Origin: Onchidella celtica
Taxonomy: Eukaryota > Mollusca > Gastropoda > Systellommatophora > Onchidiidae
Assembly: GCA_963931925.1 (NCBI GenBank)
Contig: OZ007571.1
Location: forward strand, 13,464,506-13,528,505
Direction of reading: 5' to 3'
Length of the DNA stretch: 64,000 bases
Shown: piece by piece, positions 33,601 to 48,600 of the stretch
How positions within the stretch are numbered: the stretch's first letter is position 1
Layout: the number at the start of each line of letters is the position of its first letter
Made by a program: the position numbers and the translations under genes
Notes under the pieces: model-generated
What the model was told of the DNA's origin: nothing
Databases searched by the model: none
The model's input: the letters and a program-made list of their open reading frames with translations, nothing else

Positions 33601-36040
33601 AGCCAGACAGACAGATAGACAAGTACACAGATAGGTAGGTCGATAGACAGCTAGGTAAGCAGTTGAGTATGTGGTAGGTAGGTAGATGAAGAATGATAGA
33701 TAAATATTATATTGTTGTTAAAAGATCAGTGTTCCCTGTTGATAGATTAAGAAGTTTATTATTTGAAATGTCTCCCTAAACTCACATTCCCTCCTCACCT
33801 CCACTTTCTAATACATCATACAACATTACAAATGAAGATAGATAGGCGTACATGTAAAATGTTTATTGTTGTCTTAAATCTATATAAAATGGAAAGACGC
33901 GATCGCTTCAGTTACATTTTCAATGCTTTTTCATCTGGTTTTCACATTTTCCTATTTTTATTTTACACAAACCACCAAAAAGAGAATTAAACGTTAAAAC
34001 AGTGCAATACTCAGCAGCTTTCTGCGCTGGATGTTTCACATTTGTAAAGGTAGTGGGCACATTTGAAAAGACAAACTTAGTCACCAATTCACCGCATTAA
34101 ACTTAATTAAAAATGTTGTATTATTAGGCATTTTCTGTGGATTAAAACAAAACAGATAAAAACGCGTTTTCCAGTTTTAAACCACATAATCACAGTAAAA
34201 ATCAATACAGAGATAATCAAATAATGAATGCCGATATAAGCTGTAACAATACAAAACCTCGCAAACAAAAGAGTATACAGGATTAATGGGCATTTAGTCA
34301 GTCTGGTTAATGAATGTTTCAACGAGAACTGCAAATTACATAATTAAGTATAGATATAATAATAATCAGAGAACAGTTAGTCAGACGAGAAGATGCAAAC
34401 AAACAGAAAAGAAAACATTCAAATCGAGGGAAGGACATTAGCAAAGGTAAAGAGGAAAAATAATGTTTCTCTTTTTTTTCTGCTGGTCTTCTGTCCTTTG
34501 CTGGAGGATAATAACGTGGACTAAAGTGTTCACTAGTCAAGCTAAGGACAGTTATAAAAAAACATTACAGTTCAATGCGACATGACATGACTCAAAAATA
34601 GAGATTTTGTTATAGCCAATTTACCATACAACATTTTCATTCACTACGAGCAGGGGCGAGGCTTCCTCATAATCAAATAATCAGTGATTACCCTTAGAAT
34701 ATGAATTCTAGAACTACCACGCTTTCCAGATCGAGCCCAACTCCAAGTCCATTTAGTCAGTTCAGCATTCAATTCTACCTCGCTATTTGCGTTTGTTATA
34801 CAGTCCAACATCTCTCACCGAAAAGCATCTTTGTAGGGACATACACCTTATGAACTGGTCCATAATCAGTGATTAACAAAGACGAAGAAGTCTTGACTAA
34901 ACCCAGAAGCTAGCTTGAGCATAGCCTGTATTCGTCGACGCGGCCCCGTAGACAGCAAAATAGTGGGGGGGGGGGGGGGGGGGATAGGATCATAATCACA
35001 GTTTGACCTGATTTTACCTATGCATGTTTTTCACTATGCGGTCGTTTTTATCCTAATCGAAAGGTAAAGAGTAGAATGAAAGAGTTTGTGTGGATTTTTG
35101 TGTTTGTTTGAGGTAATCTAAGAATAATTTAGTCTACGCACAGCAAGAGCTATCAAAGCATAATAATATAGTCTAGATCTGGATATAACTGTGATCAAAA
35201 TCAGTCGAACGTATCAAGAACATCACTTCACTTGATAGGTCGAGCGAACGTATACCGCAACGGCAGATAGCCACTTCTCCGAAATCGCTGCACATCGTTT
35301 TGTCACAGAGATGCCACTTAAGCACTTTCTGCTATTTAATGTTAATGGGTCCTTTTCGAGAAACTTAAATGAGATGATAGAATAACAAAATCTCTGGCTA
35401 TGAATATGACAATGAAAACGTGCCGTTCAAATTATAATTATTTTAAAAAATGGATGGAAAATATGCGTTTATAAGTCTGTTAGTATGAATGAATGGTATT
35501 TTCAGATTAGTTTAGCTTGTAAATTGCTGCATTCCTGTCCTGTTGACAAGAATAGTCCGCTCTTTAGATTTTGTAGTGCCTGGCACCCGTTTCATTGTTT
35601 TAGTCGCTGCATTTATAATTATGTAAATATGATGTAGCGATACGACCTATTATAAGGATCTTACTAGCTCAAATTCTGATTACCCTCTGCAGAGGGCCAT
35701 GCTTCGCGCCTGACTATGAGCCAACAATTTCAAAGAAAATCTAGACAAATCCATATCAAACTAAGAGGCCATTGTCACATGAAAGACAGAGTTTGAACTG
35801 TAACCTTTACAATAATTTGGATGGTCGGCTCCATCCCTCTATCACAGCAAGTATTAGCAAAATTATATATTAGACGAGTGTTTAAAGTAAACTGATGGTA
35901 CAATGTGGAAAATTAAGTCGAAGGGCTACAGCAACTGGTAGAGGCCTTGACGGTGCGGCTCGACAGATCGAGGCTGTACACACTTCCAAATATTTCTGTA
36001 CAGGGCAATTTTGATCAATAGTCTGAGAACCATAAGCTTT
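33601..36040. other. Intergenic; simple repeats only
   Basis: GATA/GACA-type simple repeats at 33,601-33,690 and a poly-G run at 34,964-34,983. No gene recognised. Confidence 0.5.
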
Positions 36041-36108
36041 CTCAGGAAATATCATAAAAACCACAGAAAAACTGTGGGGTCGCAGCATGGCTATAAGCAA
36101 AGTCAAAA

Positions 36109-36493
36109 TTGGGCAAAAAGAAAAGGTTGTATGTTGCGAAACCCCGCGTGAGAAATAAAACCCAAACAATACAAAGCAAACTAAAGAGAAGACAGAAAAT
36201 ACATAAAATTTTCGGCTCTTTTTCAAGTAAAAAGAAATCGAACAATAAAACACTTCAACAGGAACGAAGCGAAACAATTTACTTAGCTGCGAGTTCTTGC
36301 TTTGTTAGCAGACCCAAGCACGTCCGTCCGCCAAATGCATGGAAGTCTTTTAGTGTTCGATTTTTTTTTTCACTTGAAAAAGGCGAAAGCCGAAAATTTT
36401 GTGTATTTTCTGTCTTTTCTTTAGTTTGCTTTGTATTGTTTGGGTTTTATTTCTCACGCGAGGTTTCGCAACATACCTTTTCTTTTTGCCCAA
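36109..36493. repeat. Long inverted repeat just downstream of the PTPR stop codon
   Basis: Arms 36,109-36,255 and 36,343-36,493 are near reverse complements (about 147-151 bp) with an 87-bp spacer. The arms begin and end with TTGGGCAAAAAG and its complement. Part of the same repeat recurs at about 10,840-10,956, so it is a dispersed foldback-like repeat. It starts 73 bp past the phosphatase stop codon and would fold into a long hairpin if transcribed in the 3' UTR. Confidence 0.85.
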
Positions 36494-36565
36494 GCTTTCT
36501 CAGGGTGAGTTATTACACATCACAGAAAGCTGTGCCCAACTCTGCCAGTGTCCAACTCCGAACCT

Positions 36566-36679
36566 TCAAACCACTTTATCAGTGGCAGTCTTGTCTGCCT
36601 GTGTGTCACTAACATTCCTGTAAAACTTTCCCGTGACACTATGCAATCTCAGGACCTCGTACAATAGCTTGTATTGATC
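36566..36679 (-). CDS. PTPR terminal coding exon
   Basis: A 114-nt coding part with acceptor TTTGTTTTGCAG. It encodes DQYKLLYEVLRLHSVTGKFY and 17 further residues, then TGA. DQYxxxYEVL is the usual last helix of a PTP domain (QYxFxYxxxLxY). The 3' UTR should run toward lower coordinates; an AATAAA on the minus strand near 36,448-36,453 lies inside the downstream inverted repeat. Confidence 0.88.
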   Translation of the reverse strand, partial: DQYKLLYEVLRLHSVTGKFYRNVSDTQADKTATDKVV

Positions 36680-39600
36680 CTGCAAAACAAAGAATAGCAG
36701 ATTTGTAATTATATATTATTATGATCGTCAATATAATATTGTTCATGTTAATAAACATTCTTTGATTCAATTTTTCCACGGCCCATATGAACTCGCATTA
36801 CTAAAAACTTAAAACAAAAGAAAAGAATGAAATTTGTTCAAATAGCAATGTTGTAAATCTGCTTTGGGTCCCTTGGAATGGCTTTCAATATATGTGCCCA
36901 CAATTCACTGAGATTACTAAACCAAGGCAAATTCGTACACCGATTTAGTCAATAATTCAATTTAAACTCACCACAGTAGGAATAACTTGTGGCCTGATGG
37001 CTTTGAGAGCCCCCACCACCAATGGTACTGACACGTAGTGATCATGGTCCATTCTGTCCAGCAGCAGCAAAATCACACACATGAGGCCACTGAAATCAGC
37101 ACCATTCCTGAAAAAGCAGTCTCATTACAGACACCGGTGTGCTTACGTTAATCTCGCACCCATGATTTCACCCATGAATTGTCAGTAAAATTTGCCGAGC
37201 CCTAATACTGTGAAAATGAAGCATCATTAATGAATGGTAAAAAATGGCTAGACTAAACTATTGGGATAAAATAACAATACCAATGAAACAACTTATAATT
37301 ATGCAAATGCGTACTTGTATTATTTACTATTTCTGCTTCTTTTCGAATCTCTGAGTACCAACAACATCTTGATCATCACTTCAACTATCACTAGATGCAA
37401 TAAAATACGACCAACACAGACTACAGAAACATCGAGATATTTAGTCTCTTTATATTTCTTTTTTTTTTTTCTTCGGATAATCACATAAACAATATTATGT
37501 TGACATTTATTGTAATAATGTATGTTTTGGCGTCATCTTTGACTTAGTTTTTCTTTTCATTCATCTTTTATTTTCCTTTGTAATTTGATAAGACATTTAA
37601 ATCAGATGTGAAAACCAAATAATGACTGTTGAACCAACCTGCACATGAGCAGTGTTCTTCCTTGACCAACAGGCCTCCGTGACCTGATTTCTATTGCTAA
37701 AGCTAGAAGTTTAGCCGGATCAAGGTCACGTATTTTGCATCTCAAATGTGTTACATGACACTCTTTATTAAACTGTGGAACGAGGAAAGAGGAAATTGGT
37801 CACAGCTGGTCAGTTTTTTGTTTTTTTTTATATATAAATTGCCTTCTTACGTGAGTAAAATGTAATCCAGATCCTCCCGCTATAGTCACAGGGAAATCAA
37901 TGAAACAAAAAGGCAAAGAACTTCAGCAGTTCAATTGGACATTTATATACCGTGTCTTTACTCTTCATCTTATTAAGCAAATACTCCAAATTATAGGAAC
38001 GTTTTGAACCAGTAATTTCTGAAAAGAAAATGCTTCAATTAGAGATGACACTGCCTATTATCTTGACAGCAGACAATACACTGCATTACGATATAAAAGA
38101 TTGGCATCAGATCACAAAACAAATTGTGTCTTCCGAAAAACATCTCTCAACATTCAGGTCTTTGGGGTGATTTTATCTTCTACACTATGAACTGTCTCCT
38201 ATCATTTTTTAAATAAAAACAAAATCACCACATTATGATATTACACATACGCTGGCATGGGACGACATCCTTGAGGCTGTTTCAGTATCAGTGGTGATGA
38301 TAACTTTCTTTGTCCCGAAAAGGGTTTCATCAGAGACAGGTCCAGCTTGGATGCAAAATGGTGGAAGTTTAGTTGCCTTCCCATCATCTTTTGGCAGATA
38401 CTCACCTAATGTCTGAGGGCAGTATTAAAGATTTAAGTGAAAGCAGGAATGGTGTGGCAAATACAGAAGCAGCTAACTAATATAATATACCTTTCAAGAA
38501 TGATCCAAACGAGCCCATTATGGAAACAGAATTTATTTTAATAATTCCATACATCATTGTCATACACATTATTTGAATCCATTATTATTGTAATCTTCGT
38601 TTTACGCTTTAGATACCCCTAGACTATATTAAAGCGCCCTTCAGAAAAATTAAGACACGTGGCTTTCCCGGTGATTTAACTCCTAATGCGATTGCCTGAG
38701 ATTGTGCACATTAACCAAAGTGAAAATGATGTTTATGCCTTTCTATCCACCAAGAAAGCCTGATTATTCATAAATATCCAGGGAACCGACAACTAACGGA
38801 TGTTTGGTTGTATAGTATGCCATTGCATTGATGGTAGTCTTCTTCAACCACTATCAAATGTCTCAAAATGGCTTGCTTTTTAAATAATAAATTGTTATTT
38901 CTTTCGCTACCTTCCCTGTTCATTGTGCCCAAATACTCTATAACTTAAGAATAATAATGAGATGCAGCCCACCAAATATGACCTTCATATCATCCGCTCA
39001 TGTTAGATTTGTAAAGTACAGCCAGTGGATTTCAAATCCCTCTGAAGTATTGTTTCAGAACTGCAAAATCCTAATGTGGGGCCACTGACTGTCTATCTTT
39101 ATATTTGGTGCAATCAGTTTCTGAATGAATCTGTGAAACAAACCCAGATCAATTTTGCCCATTATCATTTTAGATCCCCAGGGGCATGGCATCACCCCCC
39201 TCCCCCTCCCCCCACCCCCACCTGCCCTGATAGCATTTTGTTGTTGTTGTTGTTGTTGTTGTTCAAATTATTTGGCACTTCGGTGACATAATAGTATACA
39301 CCGTATTTATTTCTATTCGTGCATAGAACGATAAATTATTTTCGATAACTGCAAAATACAGTATATCTATTTGTTTGATTTTAAGAGGTACAGCAATTAT
39401 CACTGACTCAGCGGTTTCTAGCAGCAGTCGAAGAGTATGTACCAGGCAGATTGCATTCATTCTATATCCTCCCGACTAGACAATCAAAACATCATCAATT
39501 TACTGTAAAGGCCTCGACCATAAAACCAAAAGTAGACAGAAGATTTACATGGCACAACTCGGTGAAACTTTTCCTGAAGAAGAAAGCAAGCAAGTTTATT

Positions 39601-42600
39601 TTTGTTTATTTCAGTTTAACGTAATCAGATACACATGCTAAATTTTAGCTATTTTCGTCCTTTAGATGTGACATCATCGGGCAACATGTACCCCAATCCT
39701 TTCTGGAATACAATAATTATGATAAAACTGCTCATAGTAATGTCATTGACCAACATGCTTTATATTTATCTGTATATATAGTTGGGTAAAAGTGGACAGT
39801 TGTACTCTATAGCTGAAAAAAACCACTGAACGTAGAGCCATGAAAAAATTACTGAAAGTAGTTCAAAGACTGAGCAAGGTTTGTATCAATTCATTTTAAT
39901 GATGCAACAACCTTAAAAATTTAGAAAAATAGAAAACAAAATGGGCCGTTCCAGGTTTTCCGATTCGTCATTTTTACAGCTCAGACAGGGCCGAATGTAT
40001 TAAGATATTTTGGTAACTCGAAACTTTGGTCACCTAAGGCTCGGGAACCGCATCACATTCAGGCAGAGGGAACTTTGCACAACAGCATATTATCAATGCG
40101 AAATTAACATGGGCTATATTAGAAATTATGAAATGTTCAGGTTTCTACGTTTCATTTTTCATTGTTTCGGCATCATTTAGATCTATTTCGAGTCATGGTT
40201 CGCCATTTTAAGGTTTCGTTATCACTTCCTGCGATGTGTTCACTATCAAACAGTAAGACGTAAAAACAAACAAAAATAAAATAAACAAATAAGAACAGGC
40301 AAGATGAAGCAGGTCCATAATAACCACCCAGAACTGAAACTAATATTCAAACCGATTTATCCCGGGCAGGGCCGGGGAACTCAGCTAGTATTATATAAAG
40401 GAAGATTAACAATGTTAGTAATTACCAAAACAAAGCCATGTCAAAAAAAAAAAAAAAGCAGTTAAAGATCTTAATGATCATAGATTTCTTCTGGACTGTC
40501 ATTTTCCTGTATTGCAAGGGTTTCACATTTCACTCTTTAAAACTTTTATCATGGAAAACGTAATGTACATTGAAAAAATCCACATTTTCATCTTTAAAAA
40601 ACGGCATTTTTACTCTGCATAACACTGTAAAATCAAAGTACTAACGGTACCAAATCTTTCTTTGCTGGGTTCACATCAAAGGCCACTATGAGTGAGACTT
40701 GACACTGTGTGACCATATGCCAGAGATCCGTGACAGCCGTTGGCAAAGGTAAACGCGTCAGAATCTGCTGGTTCTGATTGGTGAAGCTCTACAAAAAGCA
40801 GAGGGTAAAATAATGTTGCCAGTGACTTAACTAAGACATTGGAATAAATTTTGTAAAATATGATAATCTTTTATTTCAGACATTAAATTGCGAAGTTGTA
40901 AACAGATGAACATCACAACATTTGGAGGAAAATTTGCTGACGACGACTCTGTGAATAAAATAAATGAGCTCTGATCAGGTTGTTAGGAGTATATTTCTGT
41001 TGTCTTAATTTAATTGTGAAGTACTGAGTAGAAAAACAAAAGTACTTTATCAGTGACAGCAAGATCACTGAAAACCTACTTTGAATCGGTTGCATTTAAT
41101 TCCATAATAGTGTCCACATATACTGAATGGAATACGAAATTATAAGGTTTAATGTATATATCAAAATTATATTGGACACGGAGTCCAATGTTTCAGAGCT
41201 TACCGGAGCAAACACAGCATTGATATAATCACCCAGTTCATCACTCTCTCGGATCAGCCTTACCCTGTAGAGATCCTCTGTGAAACAAGACGATTCTTTT
41301 ATGCAAATGTAGGAAAACGTCACTCGTTAATTTGTCAGCTAGTAACGTGGAAAACAGCCACGTTTCTGCATTTCCGGTGAAAACCCCTTCAGTGAAGTCT
41401 ACAAAATCGGTGTAGCAGGCCAGATTATATCCCCTGCCAGACTATGTATGCCTAGAATATACCGTCTGGGTATATCCTGGGCTAGGCCAGTTGATACCCC
41501 GGGGTATACTTTGGGCTAGGCCGGACTATACCCCCCCCCCGCCCCCGGCCCCAGTCCAGATTATACCACCTATTCTTTTCTTTAAACAAGACAAGACCAC
41601 AGTTTATTTCAAGGTTAACTTAAATTGTTTACAATCGCTGTCATCAGGTTTCATATTGAAGCATACATTCTTGACTCTTGCAAATTAAGATGAATCTAAG
41701 AGGAAATAAACATGCATTGAAAGCAGCATTGATGACTAAAAGGATTGAGAATCCATTCAAATTGATATGATTAGACTTTAAGACTAATTCTACTTGTGTC
41801 CTTTGGTATTACTATTGTTGTTTTTTTTGTTTGTGTGTTGTTGTTGTTTTTTTTGTAATTAGTTGTCCATGAGTTCAATAAACGTGCATTTCATTTTTTT
41901 TTGTTTGGCACCACTGACATACACTTAGTGGCAAGGTATGAAATAATTATAAGACTCATAAATGTAAAGTCATCTGAATTTGGTTTTAATTTTTGAAAAT
42001 CAGAAGGTGCTTGATCTGTCAGAACAATAATTGTTCTACATCTACATACAAAGTTACAATGACGCAGTGAGAAAAGGCGAGAAAAACGCACACGGTAAAA
42101 AAAAAAGCATTCTAATAACCCAACTGACAGATGGTGCAATTCCATCATCAAGCAGAAATGAAATGCTTCACATAGAACTAAATACACACTAATTGTTTTC
42201 ACATGATGAACTCCACCTGTCCAGATCCACTTGAAACGTTACAGAACGCTAACCAGTAATATACAATAATAATAGGAAGAAGACCAAATCATCTTATTTT
42301 GACTTGAAAATAAAGAGAAATATCAATATCAGAATCATCATCATCATGGAAAATATAAAGATAAGACAGAATGTAAAAATGACCTACACATCATTCTAGA
42401 ATCTATAAGCAGCAATGTGTGTGTGTATCAACTATATGTAAAAAGTGTGCTAAAGCTTTTCAACTATTCAAGTAGAATTGGACTTATGCTATATATCTCT
42501 GCCAGTTCAAGAGTGCAACTTACTTGGCAAAATATTGTTGACACGATTTTTGCTTTTATTAGCAATTTTCCTGCTTTCCTCTTCTGCGCCCATAGTCCGC

Positions 42601-45600
42601 TTAATGCCGTTGTCTCCAATGTTTTCTGACACATGGCAAATTCTCTGTTTAATTATAAATGTCTCATGTGAGAACAAACAACAATGTGCCTGTAAAGTCG
42701 GAATCTCACCAGGGCAGCCTACATTTTTCAGCCATAAAAAAGCCGGCCAAGATTGGGTAAAAAGCAAATCTAATTTCTAATCCAAAATATTCCAAATAGC
42801 AATATTTTATATTAAAATTTCCACTCATTGCTAAATAAGCAATCCCATCCACAGACAAGAAAACAAAAACAACAATAAAAAAAACAACAGCGTGTTCAAG
42901 AGTGGACAAGTCTTATAAATTAATTATGCAGCTTCAGACAAAATAAAAATCGTTTTATGTTTTCAACTGCTGGAACTGCGTAATTTCTGCTCCGCTAATT
43001 CTCACAGGTACAGTAGATACATCAGTGACCTAGTTATGTTGGTGGCCACCTCTAAACATTACCTATTGTAAACTTGTACACCATCTGGAAAATGATTATC
43101 TAAAGGACGTTCCACCCAATTAGTAATATGACGTGTGCACGTTAGTTAAATCTTGCTTATTCAGTTGATTAAATTCTAATACCGGGAATGACCTATTTAG
43201 AAGTAGGCCACACTCTCTGGCATGAAACACCATTTGGATTTTGTTTCATTGTTGTTATTGTACTGTATGCGCATAAACCAGATTTTAAAAGACATGGCTC
43301 TAAAACACTGTTTTGCAATCATCAAAAATGTTAATCCAGATTCCTTCTCTCTCCTCTCCCATGTAACTGTTAGATTATTGTACCATGCCAAAAACTTCTG
43401 TTCATTCCTGGAAGACTTTCAACATCAAACTGACAATTTGTTTGACGTCATCCCATGGACATTGATATACGAGATGAGCTTGGTGACTCCTGTTCAATAC
43501 CTTCCAGGAAAAATAAACACTAATAGCTATTGTCACTAAGACCTTGATATTTAGCATTCATGAAATTCCGAACGAGACAATAAAAAAAAAATATGTGGAC
43601 ATTTTACAGGACACCACATTAGTTCCATTTCCATAGTCATCTAAAACATACTTGAAATTCCTTCTCCATTTTGATTTCTCTTGTCTCTGTTGTCTTTGCC
43701 AGAATTTCCATCTGCTCCTGTAAACTCGTGAGTGTCACTGAAGTGTTCATATATGACATCGCTGCCTGAGCAGCTTTGTGTAGAAATTCATACTGTTCCT
43801 AAATATACAAGCAGAAAAATAGTCTGTATTAAAGTAGAAACGTTTCCAAATAATAAAAAAAAAATACTTAATTCATTGCATTGAGACAATAGATATTGTT
43901 TTTATTGATACCCCTACAGTAATGGGTATTCTGTCTCAAACATGAATCCAAAATTAGTACGAACGCATTCCAAACCCCCATAAAACAGTATCTACAAACA
44001 AGAAAATGCATTCATGAACATCAGCAGATTTGGCTTTCACTGGCACTTCCCAGCTCACCTGAGTGCCAAAACAGTCTCACATGCTTAACTTTCAGTTCCA
44101 GGTGTATGAAAAAATCAGTATGGGAGTAATCCGTCATATGCAAAAAATGAGCAAGCAATAACAAAAGACAACAAAACTTACAGCAGTTTGTACCATGTTC
44201 ATCCTATCCACTCTCAACTTCTGCACTGTTGCAACAAAGTCTATTTGTCCAGTGACCTCGGCTTGTCTCATGACGTTTCTCAGGGCAATGAACGTTCCTG
44301 TGCGGCCCACTCCATTGCTGAGAGCAAATTTATGCAATAGTGTTAAACGCTGACACTTTCTAATTTTGAAGTATCTCAGTACATATATTTCTTTCCCACT
44401 AAACACTAAACTCCAACTGAAAATGAGGTCTTGTTAAATTAAAGACAGATTTTAATCCTCTGATTCTTTCCTCATATCATGTGGACACTCCTTCAGTGTA
44501 TGCTAACATTTTCACTAAGTCCTAGTAGGTGTACCAGACCACTGCCACAACGATATCCCAGGCTAGAATTGCCACGCTGTCAGTTTGGAGCAAGAAGGCA
44601 ACAGACTGGTTAGATGAACTGTAGGAGACCAACGCCCGTCTTCATTAAACTTCACCGTGTGATGCTGTAACTACTCATATGCTTGCTACTGCATTTTCAG
44701 CCATAGCCCATTCCCAGTTTTTGCAGCTAGAACATGTTTGTGCCTGATACTACATTCAGATGACTTGCCGTCATAATTATTGCTTGGGGGATGAAAATAG
44801 AAATGGATATTTTGTTTATCTATTTGCTTCCGTTTTCATTCATAGCCATCGTTTTGTTATCGTGTCTCAGCTAAAGAATGCATTTGTCCTTGGAAAGTGT
44901 ACTTCCTAAGATACGAAAAGTGTGATCAATCAAAAACTGTTTATAACGATTCGTTTTTCCTACTTTCATATGCTGAAACCCCTGGTTTAAGTTCTGGTGC
45001 ATGTCCGTAGCTTTGCTACATAGTGCATGAAAATGCAAATATCCCATACTCAACAATGTGGCTGATATGATTTAGTAGAGCAAAAGATTTCATACTCTAT
45101 GGTACTGTCTGTTACATTCTTCCAGTGTGGAATGTTTTGGAATAGCGATTTGCTCACACCTGCAATGGACTACGATGGGCATATCGGTAGGATAAGAAGC
45201 CACTCTTAGTTCAAAATCCACAACACCCCATGGAGCTGGGGGAACCTCTTTGTCTGTCCATGTTGTAAAGTGGAACTGGGTTATCTCCCTCGCCGGTTCT
45301 CCTGTCTATTGCACATTAGTAAAATAGCAAGAAATCGTCATGAATTTGTTAAACGAAATGCATTGTCATTTTACTATAAATTCACACAACAATCATTGAT
45401 TGACGTTTCGTTGCTACTGGACCACTCACAACATTAAACAATGCAGACAATATGACATTTATTTTTACCAAAAAAGGCGAAGAAAGATTTTGGATTTATT
45501 GTAGTAACAAGCACACGCACTTCAAATAATGCTGCAGTGTGCTACATGCAAAGACTATACAAATGAAAAAATAAACATACTAAAAATTTGCTTTCGGTTT

Positions 45601-48600
45601 TATCTCAATAGAAACACGTGCATGGATGACAATATGTAACTTTTCTATATCTGTCTAGACCTTTCTGGTTCACTCTCTACCTGAAGGAACTCGAATTGCT
45701 ACTCTTTCACAATTTGATCTAGATTTAGTATTTCTTGAGTCTCTTTAAACAACCACCGTAGTAACAGTGCACAATTTAGTATTTTCTTATTATGCACATT
45801 TAAGAATAATATGATAACAGCTCCTCCCAACTGTAAAGATATTTGAAATGATTTGCTGAAAAAACAAGTATCGCTTTGTGAAATCTTACTTTACTAAGTT
45901 GAAGGCCACGAATTGTGTAGTCAGCAAACACTTGAGTTGTTCTAAGTCGGACCTTGATCTCACCCACATCCATTTCGCCTTTCTCTGGCCAGTAACGTAC
46001 GAACTTCATCTGTCAATCAGATCAGCACAATCGTCATCCCGGCCGTTCTGAATAAGTACCAAACATAACTGTGATAACATTCATCTTCTAAGGTCCAGAC
46101 ATGCAGTGTAGAAAAAGACAGAAACGACAGTTAATCAGAAAGACATTAAAATGACAAAAGATGACAGATACTACTTACGGTTCCGTCTTCAATCAAATTT
46201 GTCAGCATGACAACTTGTTCAACACTTTGTTCCCAAAGCATGCGCATGAAATCTACCAGTATTTCTTGAGTAGGGCCTGGACAACAATTTATTATAAGAT
46301 GTATATATTATAAATTTACTTGTATAGCAAAAACATAACGTAACAGGAATAAAGTACAGTATCACTAGAATTAAAACCTTGTTCTTCATTTAAGAGAAAA
46401 CTTCAACAAAAACATACGTTATGAAAGACTTATCGATGATATAATGCATTATTGTGGAAATAGTATTAAACAGGTTAAAGCTAAACTATATTTCAATTTC
46501 ATACCACCTGCAACGTTGAAAAAAAAAAACACAACGGCTAAACCATTAAAACAAAGAAATATATAGATAAATAAATAAAAAAGTAAATAAATAAATAAAA
46601 ACATAAATAAATAAATAAGAATGATATATAAATACGTGCAAATCGATAACAAATAAGCTTACATAATTATAATAAATTATTATTTATACATAAATAAATA
46701 AATATAATAAATAAATAAACAAATAAATCGATAAATGAATAAAAAGTTCGCAAAAAGTATTTCACACATGAGACATAATTCCACTATAAATTCATACAGT
46801 ACAGCAGTTGTCTATAGACAGGTGCAATTGAGACTCACAGAAATTTCATGAAGGACATGAAATCAAATTTGCTAACCTTGAGAAGCTATGAATTTCTCCT
46901 CTCCATTGAAACCCTGAGGACAAAATATTTTTAACTATTATTAAGATGGCTCAGAAGCTTTTTACAAAGCCAGTCACCCATGTGGGACGAAAGCATATCT
47001 AATGAAACAACATTGTCCTGAAGTGCAGTTTTCCGATGTTTTAATTTACATCTTATATCTAATATAATAAAAAAAAAAAAATCGCGCCAGTCAATACAAA
47101 CTTTAGTCAAGCCTGCATACTTTATTTGGCAACGTATGTTGCTAAAGTTTTGTACAAAAATAAAAAACAATTTGGACTACAAGGTGTGTTTCAAAAACAA
47201 CTTTCCCCACCCCACATTTAAAAAACCATTGAAGATAATATCACCAAATTTGGAACAATGTACCTTTATTATCTTAGCTATTCAACATAGTCACCATCAT
47301 TGTCCAAGCACTTCTGCCACCGACACAACCAGCTTTCAAAGGCGGCGACATATGTCTAGCTCTTTGTCCAGCATTCTAAGAGTAGCTTTTGTGGCCAAAA
47401 TAATGTCTTCGACTGTCTCAAACCGCTGTCCCCGAAGGTGTTCTTTCATTTTAGGGAAAACTTGAAAGTCACAGGGGGCCAAATCAGGAGAATATCGGGG
47501 ATGATTCAATATTTCTCAGTTATACGAGCGCAGAAGTTCTGTCACCACATTGGCTGTATGCACAGGTGCGTTGTAATGGTTGAAACTCACACCAGTTTCA
47601 AGCAATCCAGGTCGCTTTTTCCTTATGGCCCGTATTAATTTTTCTTGAATAATAAGTGCCATTGACAGTAGTGCTTACTGGAACAGGCCACGATAAGATG
47701 ATGCCTTTGTTATCCAAAAAAAATAATGTGCATGGCTTTCAATGCACCCTGTTTGTAACGAACTTTCACTGGGCGAGGTGCATCGGCGTCCAGCAATACG
47801 GCGGATATTCTTTTTAGCTCTAGATCCGAAGAATAGACCCAGGTCTCATTTATTATTCTATCCAAAACTGCTGATCATCACAACGAAAAAGATGAAGAAA
47901 ACTTTGGCCGTACGTCACTCGTTGTTCCTTTTCATCTTGATTCAGCAAATGGGGCACCCATTTAGTGAACATTTTTTTGTCAAGTTTATCAGTCAAAATT
48001 CTATGGACCGAAGCAGAAGAAATAGGAACTTCATCTGATATCTCCCTGCATGTTTTCCTTTGGTCGTCATCAATGGCTGTCTTTACAATATCGATATTTC
48101 CATTTCCACATGCAGTCACAGGCCTTCCAGGTCTTGTTCCTTCCTCAACACTGATTCGCCCCTGATAAATCTCTCTTACCCATGATCTTACAGTTTGAAT
48201 AGTTGGAGAGTGATCTTCTAGAGCAGCTAATAGATCTTGATGAATTTCTGGTGGCTTTTTTTCCGAAAAGAATCGAAAATTTTAAAACTGTTCTGATGCC
48301 ATATCTGGAGAAGGATTTTCTCAAAATGTTGGCGTCCGTTTTGTTGGTTAAACTCATGAAAGATGGTGTAAACAAAGGAAGTGTATATCAGTACATGTTG
48401 TACGGATATGGACAGTGCCAAGGACTACTGTACGAAAGGACGCGCACGGCCGATCTTCTGACATCGCTAGCGAAGGCCATTGCATTGACCCAGTTTCTGA
48501 TGAATAGTCTATTTTTAGACCGAACGTAATAGTGCGCTTTAGCGTAGTAATCTAGACTAATAAGATGCGATGAAGTTTATGTCAATTAAGTAAGTAAACA

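Noticed and set aside
33601-33690. Target duplication for the 45-bp TIR pair
   Set aside because: The flank is an AGCC/ACAG/GATA simple repeat, so any match to the left flank is uninformative.
42417-42780. Plus-strand frames of 70 and 100 codons
   Set aside because: They overlap the D2 KNR exon on the opposite strand, where the phosphatase reading is in phase with its neighbours.
43222-43539. 105-codon plus frame
   Set aside because: Located within an intron of the phosphatase gene, without similarity or coding signals.
46449-46652. Small membrane protein on the minus strand
   Set aside because: The hydrophobic frame is an artefact of the (AAAT)n tract read as Leu, Phe, Ile and Tyr.
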